Of a stretch of 64,000 nucleotides of DNA, positions 8,319 through 17,030 are shown piece by piece (the stretch's first letter is position 1; every line of letters begins with the position of its first letter). The notes under the pieces are model-generated. The model saw only the letters and a program-made list of their open reading frames with translations. It made no database searches and was not told the DNA's origin. A program made the position numbers and the translations under genes. The stretch comes from an uncultured Bacteroidales bacterium (GTDB lineage: Bacteria; Bacteroidota; Bacteroidia; Bacteroidales; P3), in assembly GCA_900315335.1 (NCBI GenBank), contig OMYR01000017.1, positions 28,011 to 92,010 on the forward strand, given 5' to 3'.

Positions 8319-9670
8319 ATAAATTATTGATAATTATTAAGCGAGAATATCTTTCAAAGGTCAAGAAAAAATCTTTCTTTGTATTGACTATTTTAGGACC
8401 TATTCTTATGTCGCTTTTGATAGTTTTGCCTGTTGTTTTGAAAGAAAACGTTTCCAAGACTTATACCGTTATGGTTGTGGATTCAACGACTAAGACGGTT
8501 ATTAATGGCGATACTATTGCGTTTTTTGACGGCAAATTTGTGAGCAATGAAAAGGTGATTTATTCTTATGGTAAGGATATTGAAAAAGCTCAAAATATGC
8601 TTAGGAATGATGAAGTCGATATGGTTTTGGAGATTGTTAAGTCCAACGATAAAGTGCCTATAAAGACTTTTTCATATTTTGCCGATAACGAACCATCATT
8701 GGAAGCCAAGGAAGATGTTCAGCAGCAAGTCAAACAGATATTCAAAAACTCGGTGTTAATGGTCAATTACGATATGAGTAAGGAGGATATTGCAATCGTT
8801 AATGACCCTCAAATAGAGTCTTACATCACCGATATTCGCACAGGAGAGAGTTCCAATTCTGAGATAAAAATGGTTTTGGGAGCAATTCTCGGCATTATGA
8901 TTTATTTCTTTCTATTCTTTTTCGGTGGTCAGATTATGCGAAGTGTGGGGGAGGAGAAAACATCTCGTATTGTGGAGGTTTTGGTGTCTTCGGTTAAAAG
9001 CATATATTTATTATTTGGAAAGATAATAGCCGTTGCGTTGGTAGGTTTGACGCAATTGGGACTTTGGATTGTTTTAACTTTATTGTTAATGGGTGGATTA
9101 AAGGTTGCACAACCTGATTGGTTTGCAGTGCAGCCACAAGAAAAAATAGAGTTGAACGAAAGAGTTTTTACTGCAAATAAGATTGATACTTTGAACATAG
9201 ATACTTCGCCGGCCAATGAAGCGATACAAGAATTGCAGTCGATAAACTTTCCGTTGATTCTTTCAATGTTTTTAGTTTATTTCTTACTTGGTTATCTATT
9301 GTATGGAACGTTGTTTGGGGCGGTGGGTTCTTTGTTGGACGAAGACTCTGATGCAAGTCAGTTTTCATTACCTATAACGGTGCCGTTGATTTTTGCGATA
9401 GTTTGTTTGCCGATGATTATGCAAGATCCTTCGTCGTCTTTGTCGCAATGGTTGAGTATTATTCCATTTACTTCGCCGATGATTATGCTTGTTCGAATAC
9501 CTTATGGAGTTGCTATATGGCAGATAGTTGTGTCTGTTGTGTTGTTGATTTTGACGGTTATCGCAAGCCTTTTTGTGGCTACGAAAATCTATCGTTCCGG
9601 CATTTTGATGTACGGAAAACAAATAAAATATAAGGATTTATTTAAGTGGATTAAGAAAAAGGAGAACTAA
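8315..9670 (+). CDS. ABC-2 type permease (NatB-like)
   Basis: A 451-residue membrane protein. A first helix at about residues 20-42 (KKSFFVLTILGPILMSLLIVLPVVL) is followed by a roughly 150-residue extracytoplasmic domain, then five helices from about residue 185 onward. MRSVGEEKTSRIVEVLVSSV is the classic ABC-2/NatB cytoplasmic segment after the second helix. It pairs with the overlapping ATPase gene. A terminator follows at 9748-9782. Confidence 0.9.
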   Translation: MNKLLIIIKREYLSKVKKKSFFVLTILGPILMSLLIVLPVVLKENVSKTYTVMVVDSTTKTVINGDTIAFFDGKFVSNEKVIYSYGKDIEKAQNMLRNDEVDMVLEIVKSNDKVPIKTFSYFADNEPSLEAKEDVQQQVKQIFKNSVLMVNYDMSKEDIAIVNDPQIESYITDIRTGESSNSEIKMVLGAILGIMIYFFLFFFGGQIMRSVGEEKTSRIVEVLVSSVKSIYLLFGKIIAVALVGLTQLGLWIVLTLLLMGGLKVAQPDWFAVQPQEKIELNERVFTANKIDTLNIDTSPANEAIQELQSINFPLILSMFLVYFLLGYLLYGTLFGAVGSLLDEDSDASQFSLPITVPLIFAIVCLPMIMQDPSSSLSQWLSIIPFTSPMIMLVRIPYGVAIWQIVVSVVLLILTVIASLFVATKIYRSGILMYGKQIKYKDLFKWIKKKEN

Positions 9671-9685
9671 GATTTTAGTATAAAT

Positions 9686-9748
9686 ATTATTTCACTGAAT
9701 ATAAATGTTATTTTACTGAATATAAACATTATTTTGTTGAATATAAGC
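9686..9748. repeat. 21-bp repeat array 3
   Basis: Three exact-length 21-base direct units at 9686, 9707 and 9728, with core TTTCACTGAATATAAA and variants. It lies directly after the ABC permease and runs into its terminator. This array is more diverged from the palindromic consensus than the others, but it keeps the same period. Confidence 0.75.
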
Positions 9749-9782
9749 TTGCTTAATTGGTTTCATTAAGCAAGTTTTTTTT
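9748..9782 (+). terminator. Rho-independent terminator of the ABC exporter
   Basis: 9-bp stem CTTGCTTAA/TTAAGCAAG, 9-base loop, then eight T. Confidence 0.85.
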
Positions 9783-9915
9783 GATTGGTTATCTTGAAAT
9801 TTTTAATGGGTAGCGAAGTTTTTTGATTTCAATAATAGACGCAATTTTTTTTCGTTTGTTTAAGCAAGTAGATGTAATCAGTTTTTTGTGATAGTTATTT
9901 ATAAGATGAACATAA

Positions 9916-9952
9916 ACAAAAAGGCATCAAAGTTAGATAACCTTGATGCCTT
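9916..9952 (-). terminator. Terminator of the lipoprotein gene
   Basis: On the minus strand a 14-bp stem (AAGGCATCAAGGTT with one G-U pair) and 4-base loop is followed by five T. It lies 20 bases after the lipoprotein stop. Between 9783 and 9915 I see no gene. Confidence 0.8.
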
Positions 9953-9971
9953 AATTCAAAAAAATTAGAAA

Positions 9972-10433
9972 TTAGCTTCTAAGTTTCTTTTCAGCCATAA
10001 TAGCGTTGTTCAAACGAGTTTTGTACTCAGGGTTTGAAGTACAATCTTTGATTGTTTGTTCCATAGAAGCAGCTTGTTTTTTAAGGTCAGCGTAAGCTTT
10101 CATAGCAGTAGCGCCCTTAGCTTTGTTGTTTTTAGCTTCTTTTAATTGATCAACGTATTTTTCAAAAGCTTTAACTTTTGCTTCACAAGGATCAACTGCA
10201 GGCTTTTTAGTCTCTTCTTTCTTTGCAGTTGTTTTAGTTTCTTGTTTTGTAGATTTTGCAGGAGCAGGAGTCTCTGCAACAGGTTCAGCCTCAGTTGCTG
10301 TTTCTTCTGCAACTATTTCAGTTGAAGTTTCCTCAGCAGGAGTTTCTGTTGTTGTTTCAGTAGCTTGTTTACCGCCACAAGCAGCCATAAGAGCTACGAT
10401 AGCTGCGCCTAATACGAAATGTTTAATTTTCAT
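9972..10433 (-). CDS. Small lipoprotein with Thr/Glu/Pro-rich linker
   Basis: A 153-residue protein with a lipoprotein signal: hydrophobic segment 5-17 and lipobox LMAAC with Cys19 as the acylation site. Residues 22-80 are a low-complexity Thr/Glu/Ala/Pro/Lys linker. Residues 82-153 form a predicted helical domain containing two cysteines (DPCEAK and KDCTSN) that could pair. I do not recognise the C-terminal domain. Linkers like this are common in envelope lipoproteins that span to peptidoglycan or the surface. Monocistronic, with a possible TATTTTTG -7 box at 10571-10578 (minus), leaving a leader of about 130 bases. Confidence 0.85.
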   Translation of the reverse strand: MKIKHFVLGAAIVALMAACGGKQATETTTETPAEETSTEIVAEETATEAEPVAETPAPAKSTKQETKTTAKKEETKKPAVDPCEAKVKAFEKYVDQLKEAKNNKAKGATAMKAYADLKKQAASMEQTIKDCTSNPEYKTRLNNAIMAEKKLRS

Positions 10434-10655
10434 TGTTTTGATGTTTTTTAATTAATTAATTAAATTATTAATACTTTAAGTATTGTCTATCTTTTTTATA
10501 ATTCAAATATTTGTTCAAAGAATCAACTGCGAAAAAACGTTTCTCATATCGCACACCTCTTTTCACAAGGCAAAAATACAAAAAAAGAACAAAAGAAGTC
10601 GTTATTTATTAAAAATATTTTGTTTTGTAAATGGCAAAAAATATATTTTATTGAT

Positions 10656-11684
10656 TTAATCCTTTGATTTATTAATAATTATATTCTGTTGTTGAATCGA
10701 TTCTTGATGAATAATTTCGTATAATTCTTTTACAAAACTTGTCTCTAAGTCATTGTTTTTTGCATTTTCAGTAATACTTTCCAACACTTCTTGCCATCTT
10801 TTCGACTGAAATATTTGTAAATTCTTATTTTTTTTAACTTGCGCAATTTTGCGACTGACGGCCATTCGTTCGCTAAGAAATTCAATAATAGAATTGTCTA
10901 TATCATTTATTTGTTTTCTTAGCAGTCCCAATTCCTCAATATCTTCATTCTTGTTTTTATCTATTATAGGTAAATTTTGCAATAATTGTTTTAGTTGATT
11001 GGTGTTTAATTGTTGGTCTTTGTCTGTTAGTGCTGCACTTGGGTTTATATGTGTTTCAATCATCAAACCGTCAAAACCTGTCGATATGGCGTTAAATGCA
11101 ATTTCTCTAACCAAATTCGCTTTCCCCGAAATATGAGATGGGTCGCAAATTATGGGTATATCGTTGCGTAATCGTTTTAATTCCAAAGGTATTCTCCACA
11201 AAGGAGTTTGACGATACTTGTTTATCGAAAGCGAAAACCCTCTATGAACGGCGATAATGTTTTTTATACCATGTTTTTCAAATCTTTCAATAGCACCAAG
11301 CCACAAAGCGATATCTGGATTTAGCGGATTTTTAACCATAACGGTTATATTGCTTTTGTCCAAAGACTGTGCTATATCTTCTATTAAGAAAGGATTTTGT
11401 GTAGTCCTTGCGCCAATCCAAACAGCATCGAAACCGTTTTCCAAGCATTGCTCTGCCATATAAGGATTGGCAATCTCCGTACAAATTTTTAGGTTAAAAT
11501 CTTTTTTGACTCTGCTAAGCCAGGTAAGACCTTGCTCTTTAACACCCTCGAACCCACCCGGACGAGTGCGGGGTTTCCATAGACCAGCTCTGAAATAAGT
11601 AATACCTAAATCCTTAATGCATTGAGCTGTTTGATACACTTGCTCAAAACTCTCGGCACTACACGGACCACAAACGAGAATCAT
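10656..11684 (-). CDS. Bifunctional DAHP synthase / chorismate mutase
   Basis: A 342-residue fusion. The first ~245 residues are a KDSA-like type I DAHP synthase (GPCSAES, FRAGLWKPRTRPGGFEG, AVHRGF, CDPSHISGK, and GLMIETHINPSAALTD). It condenses PEP and erythrose-4-phosphate at the entry to aromatic amino acid synthesis. The last ~85 residues are an AroQ-type chorismate mutase helix bundle (LGLLRKQINDIDNSIIEFLSERMAVSRKIAQVKK). The fusion is common in Bacteroidota, where the mutase domain also gives feedback control. The start could be GTG at 11696; I chose ATG at 11684 because it follows the stop of a 57-codon ORF by one base. Confidence 0.92.
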   Translation of the reverse strand: MILVCGPCSAESFEQVYQTAQCIKDLGITYFRAGLWKPRTRPGGFEGVKEQGLTWLSRVKKDFNLKICTEIANPYMAEQCLENGFDAVWIGARTTQNPFLIEDIAQSLDKSNITVMVKNPLNPDIALWLGAIERFEKHGIKNIIAVHRGFSLSINKYRQTPLWRIPLELKRLRNDIPIICDPSHISGKANLVREIAFNAISTGFDGLMIETHINPSAALTDKDQQLNTNQLKQLLQNLPIIDKNKNEDIEELGLLRKQINDIDNSIIEFLSERMAVSRKIAQVKKNKNLQIFQSKRWQEVLESITENAKNNDLETSFVKELYEIIHQESIQQQNIIINKSKD

Positions 11685-11685
11685 A

Positions 11686-11859
11686 TTAATTGACACTAAT
11701 CAAAATCGTTTTCTCTAATGTCGGTGAAAAATATTCCTTGCTTTGCGAATACTCAATTATTGTGTCTATTATCTTTTGCGAAGGAACTTGTGGATATTCT
11801 TGTAAAAGCAAATCGCTTTCCCATACTGATAATTCCGAAAATATGTATAACTTTTCCAT
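11686..11859 (-). CDS. Unrecognised 57-residue ORF upstream of DAHP synthase
   Basis: Reading the minus strand from the ATG at 11859 gives a 57-residue acidic polypeptide starting MEKLYIFSELSVWESDLLLQ and ending TLEKTILISVN. There is no signal peptide, helix or motif I know. Its TAA at 11686-11688 is one base from the ATG of the DAHP synthase, as expected for coupled translation. Codon use is like its neighbours, with no low-complexity tract. It could be a small conserved regulator or structural gene, or a leader ORF. It is not rich in Phe/Tyr/Trp codons (F2, Y4, W1 of 57), so a classical attenuation leader is unlikely. Confidence 0.5.
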   Translation of the reverse strand: MEKLYIFSELSVWESDLLLQEYPQVPSQKIIDTIIEYSQSKEYFSPTLEKTILISVN

Positions 11860-11928
11860 TTTTGTAATTTAGTTTTGGTTTGATTACGCCATTATAACGA
11901 AGAAAAGTTGTTATTATTATATTATGTA

Positions 11929-11965
11929 TATAAAAAACTTACCAAAACAACGTTTTGGTAAGTTT
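11929..11965 (-). terminator. Terminator of the ECF sigma factor gene
   Basis: A perfect 14-bp stem AAACTTACCAAAAC with loop AAC at 11935-11965, followed on the minus strand by a T run. Confidence 0.85.
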
Positions 11966-12067
11966 AATTATTAATAGAATAATTATCGCAATAACTCTTC
12001 GTGCAATTTTATACTGTTACATATATGTATAAACTATCGTCAAAATTAAATTTGAAAACAAACTATT

Positions 12068-12658
12068 TTATTTCATTGACAAAGACATAGAATTTTCTTC
12101 CGCCAAACGACGCATATTAATCAAAGCATAACGCATTCTACCCAAAGCCGTATTTATACTTACGCCGGTTTTTTCGGCAATCTCCTTAAAAGACATATCG
12201 GCATAATGACGCATAACCAAAACCCTGCGTTGCTCTTTTGGTAATTGCTTGATAAGAAAACGAATATTCTTGTAAATTTGGTCTTTAATCATCTCGTCTT
12301 CTTTTGTCAAGTCGGGGTGATTCATAACATCGAAAACATTGTATTCATCGTTGGAATAAACCATACGAAACTTCTGATTTTTTCTTATGTAATCAATTAC
12401 AAGATTGTGAGCGATGCGCATAACCCATTGAATGAACTTGCCCTCATCGTGATATGTGCCACTACGCAATGTGTTTATGACCTTAATGAAGGTATCTTGA
12501 AAAATATCGTCAGCAAGAGCCTTATCTTTGACCAAAGATATGATATAATTATATACTTTTTGTTGATGGCGTTCCAACAAAGTCTTAAAAACTTGTTGTT
12601 CTCCGTTTTGATATGCCATAACAAGTTCGTAATCGGTTCTGCTGTCTATCGTATTCAT
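12068..12658 (-). CDS. ECF-type RNA polymerase sigma factor (RpoE-like)
   Basis: A 196-residue sigma-70 family protein with region 2 (ADDIFQDTFIKVINTL, residues ~48-63, core-polymerase and -10 contact) and region 4 (MSFKEIAEKTGVSINTALGRMRYALINMR, ~153-181, helix-turn-helix). Regions 1.1 and 3 are missing, as in ECF factors. No anti-sigma gene is adjacent. It is transcribed alone, with promoter TACCTTTG at 12752-12759 and terminator at 11929-11965. This form resembles the widely conserved stand-alone Bacteroidota sigma factor. Confidence 0.92.
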   Translation of the reverse strand: MNTIDSRTDYELVMAYQNGEQQVFKTLLERHQQKVYNYIISLVKDKALADDIFQDTFIKVINTLRSGTYHDEGKFIQWVMRIAHNLVIDYIRKNQKFRMVYSNDEYNVFDVMNHPDLTKEDEMIKDQIYKNIRFLIKQLPKEQRRVLVMRHYADMSFKEIAEKTGVSINTALGRMRYALINMRRLAEENSMSLSMK

Positions 12659-12751
12659 AAGAATATTATTTTAGTGTGTTTATTTTTCAAAAATAATAGT
12701 CTTATATCCATGAGATGTTCGTGCTTTTATTGTTTTGTATTATTACAAGTG

Positions 12752-12759
12752 CAAAGGTA
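12752..12759 (-). promoter_or_regulatory. -7 box for the ECF sigma gene
   Basis: CAAAGGTA on the top strand, i.e. TACCTTTG on the minus strand, about 94 bases before the start codon. Confidence 0.6.
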
Positions 12760-12849
12760 TTGAATTTTTTTCAAGCGGCAATGAAAATTTTACAAAAAAA
12801 TATATTGCCAATATGCTATTTGCTGATTTATAGTTGAATAAAATTTTTG

Positions 12850-13010
12850 CAATATCTGATTTTGTTTTTATAATATCACTAATTGTCGCAACAATATCGC
12901 AAATAGTAAAAATAATCTCAATAACTGGCAAAATAGTGTTAATAACTAATAAAATAATCTCAATAACTAATAAAATAGTTACTGACACTAATTTTGTGGT
13001 ATTACTAATT
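12850..13010. repeat. 21-bp repeat array 4
   Basis: The longest array, seven to eight units. It alternates ATAATCTCAATAACTAA-type and ATAGTGTTAATAACTAA-type cores. It reaches into the stop codon of the citC/citG gene at 13005. Both strands are nearly free of stop codons here because of the 21-base period, which produces false heptad-repeat peptides. Nothing else is seen between 12760 and 13004. Confidence 0.85.
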
Positions 13011-14780
13011 AAGAACGGAATAAATGAAAATGGTTAAAGAAAGCATATCGGCAGCCCCTCCGGGGGATATATTCTCGCGGATATATTTATTATTAAGTTT
13101 TTGCAATTCGGAAATAGAAAAATCATTGCTTGAAAACATTTGTTTTGCTTCGTTTTTGACGTTTTGTGCCGTTTGTCTGCCTTTGCGATAATAAATATTG
13201 GTATCATCTAAGGTACTCATAATAAGAAATAGCAATCTATGAAGGCAATGTTCATCGTCTTTATTGGCTTGATAAAAGTCTAACCAAGACGAAAACAACT
13301 CTTCGTAACCCTCTCTTGCCATAGCCAAAGCACCTTTGATGTTATTAGTTTTCAAAACATCGTTGCCGTGAGTTTCTTGCGGCTGAGGAAAATTGTTTGC
13401 TATCGTTTTAATTAAATCTTGTAATGATTGTTTTGAAATTTCAATGTCATCGCCGTTGTTATTGCTGCAATTTATACCTTTATATAATATATGTGCAGCA
13501 CAAAAAACGACAATCCCCATAGAAAACAATGCACCTTTATGAGTATTTATGCCGTTGGTTGCATCAAACATCGCTTTTTCGGCTTCAATCCCAATGGAAC
13601 GAATGAGATTTATATCGGCAAGTTTTTCGTTAAAACCAAGCAAGGCAAGTTTAGTGAAATAAGGATGTAAAGCGTTGATGCTTTTATTCATTAAAGTGTA
13701 ATCCATATCCTGATGAGCCCCACTGTCGGATTTATCTACCAATCCCGGCTTTGGAGTTGTATCCAACTCTTCTTGTAAAGACTGTTTTGCCAACATAGAA
13801 ATTATATATGGTAGAGTAGTAGTATATGCAAATTTTATGGTATGTCTAAGGCTTTTTGTCTTTATATAGTTCCTTAAAGCACTTGCACTAATCACTTCTT
13901 GTTCGGCTTCCAATCTTTTTATTTCAAAAACATTGATACCTTTTTTCGGTAAAGTTTCGTGCATAATCTCATTATATCGTTTTGTGAGAGCATCGGTTGG
14001 TTCGCTGCCGACAAAACGAATTTTTATGTTTAGACTCGGAGCAATGAATTTAACAAACAAATCCAAATCCAAATTTATATGTGTGTCCGTCGTATCATTC
14101 AAATCTTTAATGAAATACGTGGGAAAAGTGAGTTTAGATACTGCGTAGTCGCTGCCTTGTAACACCGTTACGTTTTCTAAGTTCTTCGTGCCACTCTCAA
14201 TCATTGCTTTGCGTTCGGAATATGAAAATATTGAAACGTCTTCTTTTACTGCAATTATAAATAGATTATCCACCTTTTTTGCGGCTTGTTCTATCAAAAA
14301 GCGATGACCTTTGGTAAAAGGATTGCAATTCATAACTATGCAGCCATTCACTCCCTGTTTGCTATTGCTTTTAAGGTAAGAGCAGTAATCATTAATGTTT
14401 TTAAGATTATTCTCCAATAAAATTGCCTTGTCGGATTGTGCCAAAAGTTCAAAACCCAAAGAAGAGAAAATTTCTTTATTGCTCGGTTTTGTAAATACTT
14501 TTACGCTGTTATGGTTTTGTGTCGCTATACTTATAAGATGTGAAATAAGTCTGTTACTTAATCCGTTGCCTTTTTCTTCATCGCTTACTGCCAAACATTT
14601 TATTATATTGTCTTTTAAGCCACCACCTGCCAAAATCCTATCATCATCTAAACGAAAAACACAAGCATAATAATCCACATCATCTAATCGTAAATCATTG
14701 CGATTTAGAAATTCTTCCACTTTTTTACGAGTAGATTTTAAGGATAATGGCATTGTGCGTATTTCGTATTCCGAGTACAT
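13005..14780 (-). CDS. citC: Citrate lyase ligase CitC fused to triphosphoribosyl-dephospho-CoA synthase CitG
   Basis: A 591-residue fusion that makes and acetylates the citrate lyase prosthetic group. Residues 1-125 are a GNAT-like domain (AVSDEEKGNGLSNRLISHL at 64-82). Residues 145-325 are the nucleotidyltransferase of acetate:SH-citrate lyase ligase (CNPFTKGHRFLIE at 152-164, GSYA-like VGSEPTDALTKRYN near 258-270, ISASALRNYI at 297-306). Residues ~326-591 match CitG: PKPGLVDKSDSGAHQDMD at 343-360, GINTHKG at 410-416, ETHGNDV at 469-475. CitG makes 2'-(5''-triphosphoribosyl)-3'-dephospho-CoA. CitX+CitG fusions are the known pattern in Haemophilus; CitC+CitG is less usual. Last gene of the cit operon, 25 bases after citX. 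Confidence 0.92.
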   Translation of the reverse strand: MYSEYEIRTMPLSLKSTRKKVEEFLNRNDLRLDDVDYYACVFRLDDDRILAGGGLKDNIIKCLAVSDEEKGNGLSNRLISHLISIATQNHNSVKVFTKPSNKEIFSSLGFELLAQSDKAILLENNLKNINDYCSYLKSNSKQGVNGCIVMNCNPFTKGHRFLIEQAAKKVDNLFIIAVKEDVSIFSYSERKAMIESGTKNLENVTVLQGSDYAVSKLTFPTYFIKDLNDTTDTHINLDLDLFVKFIAPSLNIKIRFVGSEPTDALTKRYNEIMHETLPKKGINVFEIKRLEAEQEVISASALRNYIKTKSLRHTIKFAYTTTLPYIISMLAKQSLQEELDTTPKPGLVDKSDSGAHQDMDYTLMNKSINALHPYFTKLALLGFNEKLADINLIRSIGIEAEKAMFDATNGINTHKGALFSMGIVVFCAAHILYKGINCSNNNGDDIEISKQSLQDLIKTIANNFPQPQETHGNDVLKTNNIKGALAMAREGYEELFSSWLDFYQANKDDEHCLHRLLFLIMSTLDDTNIYYRKGRQTAQNVKNEAKQMFSSNDFSISELQKLNNKYIRENISPGGAADMLSLTIFIYSVLN

Positions 14781-14805
14781 CTTGATTTATGATATTGAAT
14801 TTGTT

Positions 14806-15360
14806 TTAGAAATCGTTGAAAATTTCTTGATATTTTAACGAAAATTCAGGAGAGAAGGTTAAAAATTCATCTGTCAATTGCTTGATACGACAAAGTAATT
14901 CTTGTGTGGTGTGAGTGAAATTTCTCATACAAAATCTTGCTTCGTTATCACACAAAAGGCATTTACGTTTTTCGTAGCCGACTTGCTCACGACTTATAAT
15001 ATTGAAATTCTTGTCCAAAATATCAATATCAAACAAACGTCCCAATATATGGTTTTCTTCAATAAGACAACAAAGTTTTTTTGCTTTCAAAGGCTCAATA
15101 TCGGTTGTCAAATAAAATTCGTAACCTGTTTTAAGTATATGTTCTTCACTATCTATGGTGTTTTTATTAAAGGTCTTTATTATTTCATCTTTTGCCGCAA
15201 GACCTATTACTAATGACTCTTTGTTTATTTTAACGCTTCCTGGCATAACGACAGTCAGACAAATAAGCGTTTTACAATTCGTTTCGCTAAGAAATCTCCT
15301 CTGACGCTCTTGTCTGTTATCCCTGCTTTGCAATAGTTCTTCTAATGTAATAGGTTCCAT
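14806..15360 (-). CDS. citX: Holo-citrate lyase synthase CitX
   Basis: A 184-residue phosphoribosyl-dephospho-CoA transferase that attaches the prosthetic group to the acyl carrier CitD. Family marks are the ELLQSRDNRQERQ start (residues 8-20), VMPGSVK at 38-44, GRLFDIDIL at 107-115, and the KCLLCDNEARFC block with H150 at 133-150. Length fits stand-alone CitX. It sits between citF (133 bases upstream, with a hairpin in the gap) and citC/G in the same direction. Confidence 0.93.
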   Translation of the reverse strand: MEPITLEELLQSRDNRQERQRRFLSETNCKTLICLTVVMPGSVKINKESLVIGLAAKDEIIKTFNKNTIDSEEHILKTGYEFYLTTDIEPLKAKKLCCLIEENHILGRLFDIDILDKNFNIISREQVGYEKRKCLLCDNEARFCMRNFTHTTQELLCRIKQLTDEFLTFSPEFSLKYQEIFNDF

Positions 15361-15403
15361 AGATGCGAATATTTTTGCTGATATGAAATTAAAATCACCA
15401 AAA

Positions 15404-15453
15404 GGCTTGTAAGTAAAAACGTCTTTTGCGTTTTATTTAATTACTTACAAGTC
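15404..15453 (-). other. Intra-operon stem-loop between citF and citX
   Basis: Outer 13-bp arms (TTACTTACAAGTC against GGCTTGTAAGTAA, one mismatch) enclose an inner AAAACG/CGTTTT hairpin. On the minus strand it ends in CCTTTTGG with only a short T run, so it may be a partial terminator or an mRNA-stability element separating highly expressed lyase subunits from their maturation genes. Confidence 0.55.
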
Positions 15454-15493
15454 TTATAATGGCGATTTCTATCGTTTTTGAATATATCCGGAA

Positions 15494-17029
15494 TTATCCT
15501 TCAATATTTTTGATAACGTCCAAAACGCTGCCGTCTCTATTCATTACAACACCTACAACCTTATCGCCAAATGGCAAAGGATCGGCATCGCCTATGATAG
15601 ATTTGGCTTTTTTAGCAAGGTCATGAATATCTACTATGTTCAAACCGGCTTTCTTCAATCTCTCTGCTATTTCAGGACGGCGAGGATTGACTGCAATTCC
15701 GTATTCGGTTACAATAACATCAACGCTTGAACCCGGAGTGATTAAAGTCGTTACTTCATCAACAACGCAAGGTATTCTACCTCTTAGCAATGGACAAACA
15801 ATGATTGACAAAGCAGCATCTTCCGCCGTATCTTGGTGTCCTCCTATTGCTCCACGAATAATACCGTCGGAACCCACCAATACATTAACATTGAAATTAA
15901 CATCGACTTCCAATGCACTCAAAATAACCATATCCAAATAGTGTGTTGCACTGCCTTGTTCGTCTTTACTTGCGTATTCGTTGGCAGATGCTTCTTTGTG
16001 CATTTCGTTGTTTTTGATTGATTCGGCAGCAACTTTATCAAATGACTGAACATCTATCAGTTTCTCAATCAAACCTTCTTCAAACATTTTAACCATGTGT
16101 GCTGTTATACCACCCAAAGCGTAAGAAGCCTTGATGCCTTGTTCAATCATACTTTCTCTAATGTATTTAACAGCAGCCAATGATGCTCCACCGGAGCCTG
16201 TTTGGATTGAAAAGCCGTCTTTGAAATAACCTCCGTTGATAATAACTTTTGCAGCCTGTTTTGCAAGAAGAATATCGCGTGGATTCTTTGTATCACGAAT
16301 AGCACCCGAAGCAATCTTTGATGAATCGCCGACGCTTTCAACCTCTACAACGTAATCGACATAACTTTCAGAGATAGATGCAGGAGTATTAGGATAAGCA
16401 ACCAAATCATCAGTCAATATAACCACTTTATCTGCATTCTGGGCGTCAGGTATAGCGTAACCTAACGAACCACAAATGGATTTTGCGTTTTCACTTCTCG
16501 AAAATCCGCAAGCATTACCCAAAGCATCAGAAGAACTTGCTCCGATAAACGCTACATCTATATGTTCATCGCCATTAATAATTGCACTACCTCTGCCACC
16601 ATGCGAGCGGAAGATTACAGGCTCTTTCATAAGTCCCTTTGATATTGCGTCAGCCAACTTACCTCTCATACCGGAGGTTGATATGGATGTAATCACACCG
16701 TTTTTAATGTGTTCGATAAGTGGTTCATGAACATCTTGCAAAGAAGAAGCCGCAAGACGAAGATTTTTATATCCCATTTGGGCTAACTTATCTACAACCA
16801 TATTAACCACTTTGTCGCCACCACGGAAATGATGATGAAAACTTATGGTCATACCGTCTTTTAGACCTGACTGTTTAATAGCCTGCTCCAAAGTAACTAA
16901 TTTAGGAGATTCTTTTTGAAAATCTTTTTTGAATGTAGTTGCTTTATTTTCTGCACTTTTATATACTTGTTTATTCATTTTGGCAGCCTGTGCCTGTATA
17001 TCTGCCATTCTATCTTTCAATGTACTCAT
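15494..17029 (-). CDS. citF: Citrate lyase alpha subunit (citrate CoA-transferase)
   Basis: A 511-residue alpha subunit that swaps acetyl for citryl on the ACP thioester. Recognised by the HHHFRGGD segment near residues 65-72, GGRGSAIINGDEHIDVAFIGASSSDALGNACG, the IQTGSGGASLAAVKYI stretch, and the C-terminal PFGDKVVGVVMNRDGSVLDVI. Length is typical (about 510). Start ATG 17029 lies one base after the citE stop, so translation is coupled. Cytoplasmic, part of the alpha6-beta6-gamma6 complex. Confidence 0.96.
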   Translation of the reverse strand: MSTLKDRMADIQAQAAKMNKQVYKSAENKATTFKKDFQKESPKLVTLEQAIKQSGLKDGMTISFHHHFRGGDKVVNMVVDKLAQMGYKNLRLAASSLQDVHEPLIEHIKNGVITSISTSGMRGKLADAISKGLMKEPVIFRSHGGRGSAIINGDEHIDVAFIGASSSDALGNACGFSRSENAKSICGSLGYAIPDAQNADKVVILTDDLVAYPNTPASISESYVDYVVEVESVGDSSKIASGAIRDTKNPRDILLAKQAAKVIINGGYFKDGFSIQTGSGGASLAAVKYIRESMIEQGIKASYALGGITAHMVKMFEEGLIEKLIDVQSFDKVAAESIKNNEMHKEASANEYASKDEQGSATHYLDMVILSALEVDVNFNVNVLVGSDGIIRGAIGGHQDTAEDAALSIIVCPLLRGRIPCVVDEVTTLITPGSSVDVIVTEYGIAVNPRRPEIAERLKKAGLNIVDIHDLAKKAKSIIGDADPLPFGDKVVGVVMNRDGSVLDVIKNIEG

Positions 17030-17030
17030 T

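Noticed and set aside
12743..12988. Minus-strand ORF of 81 codons with seven-residue repeats (VIEIILL, VINTILP ...)
   Set aside because: It is array 4 translated. The periodic hydrophobic heptads arise from the 21-bp DNA period; no start signals and no conservation evidence.
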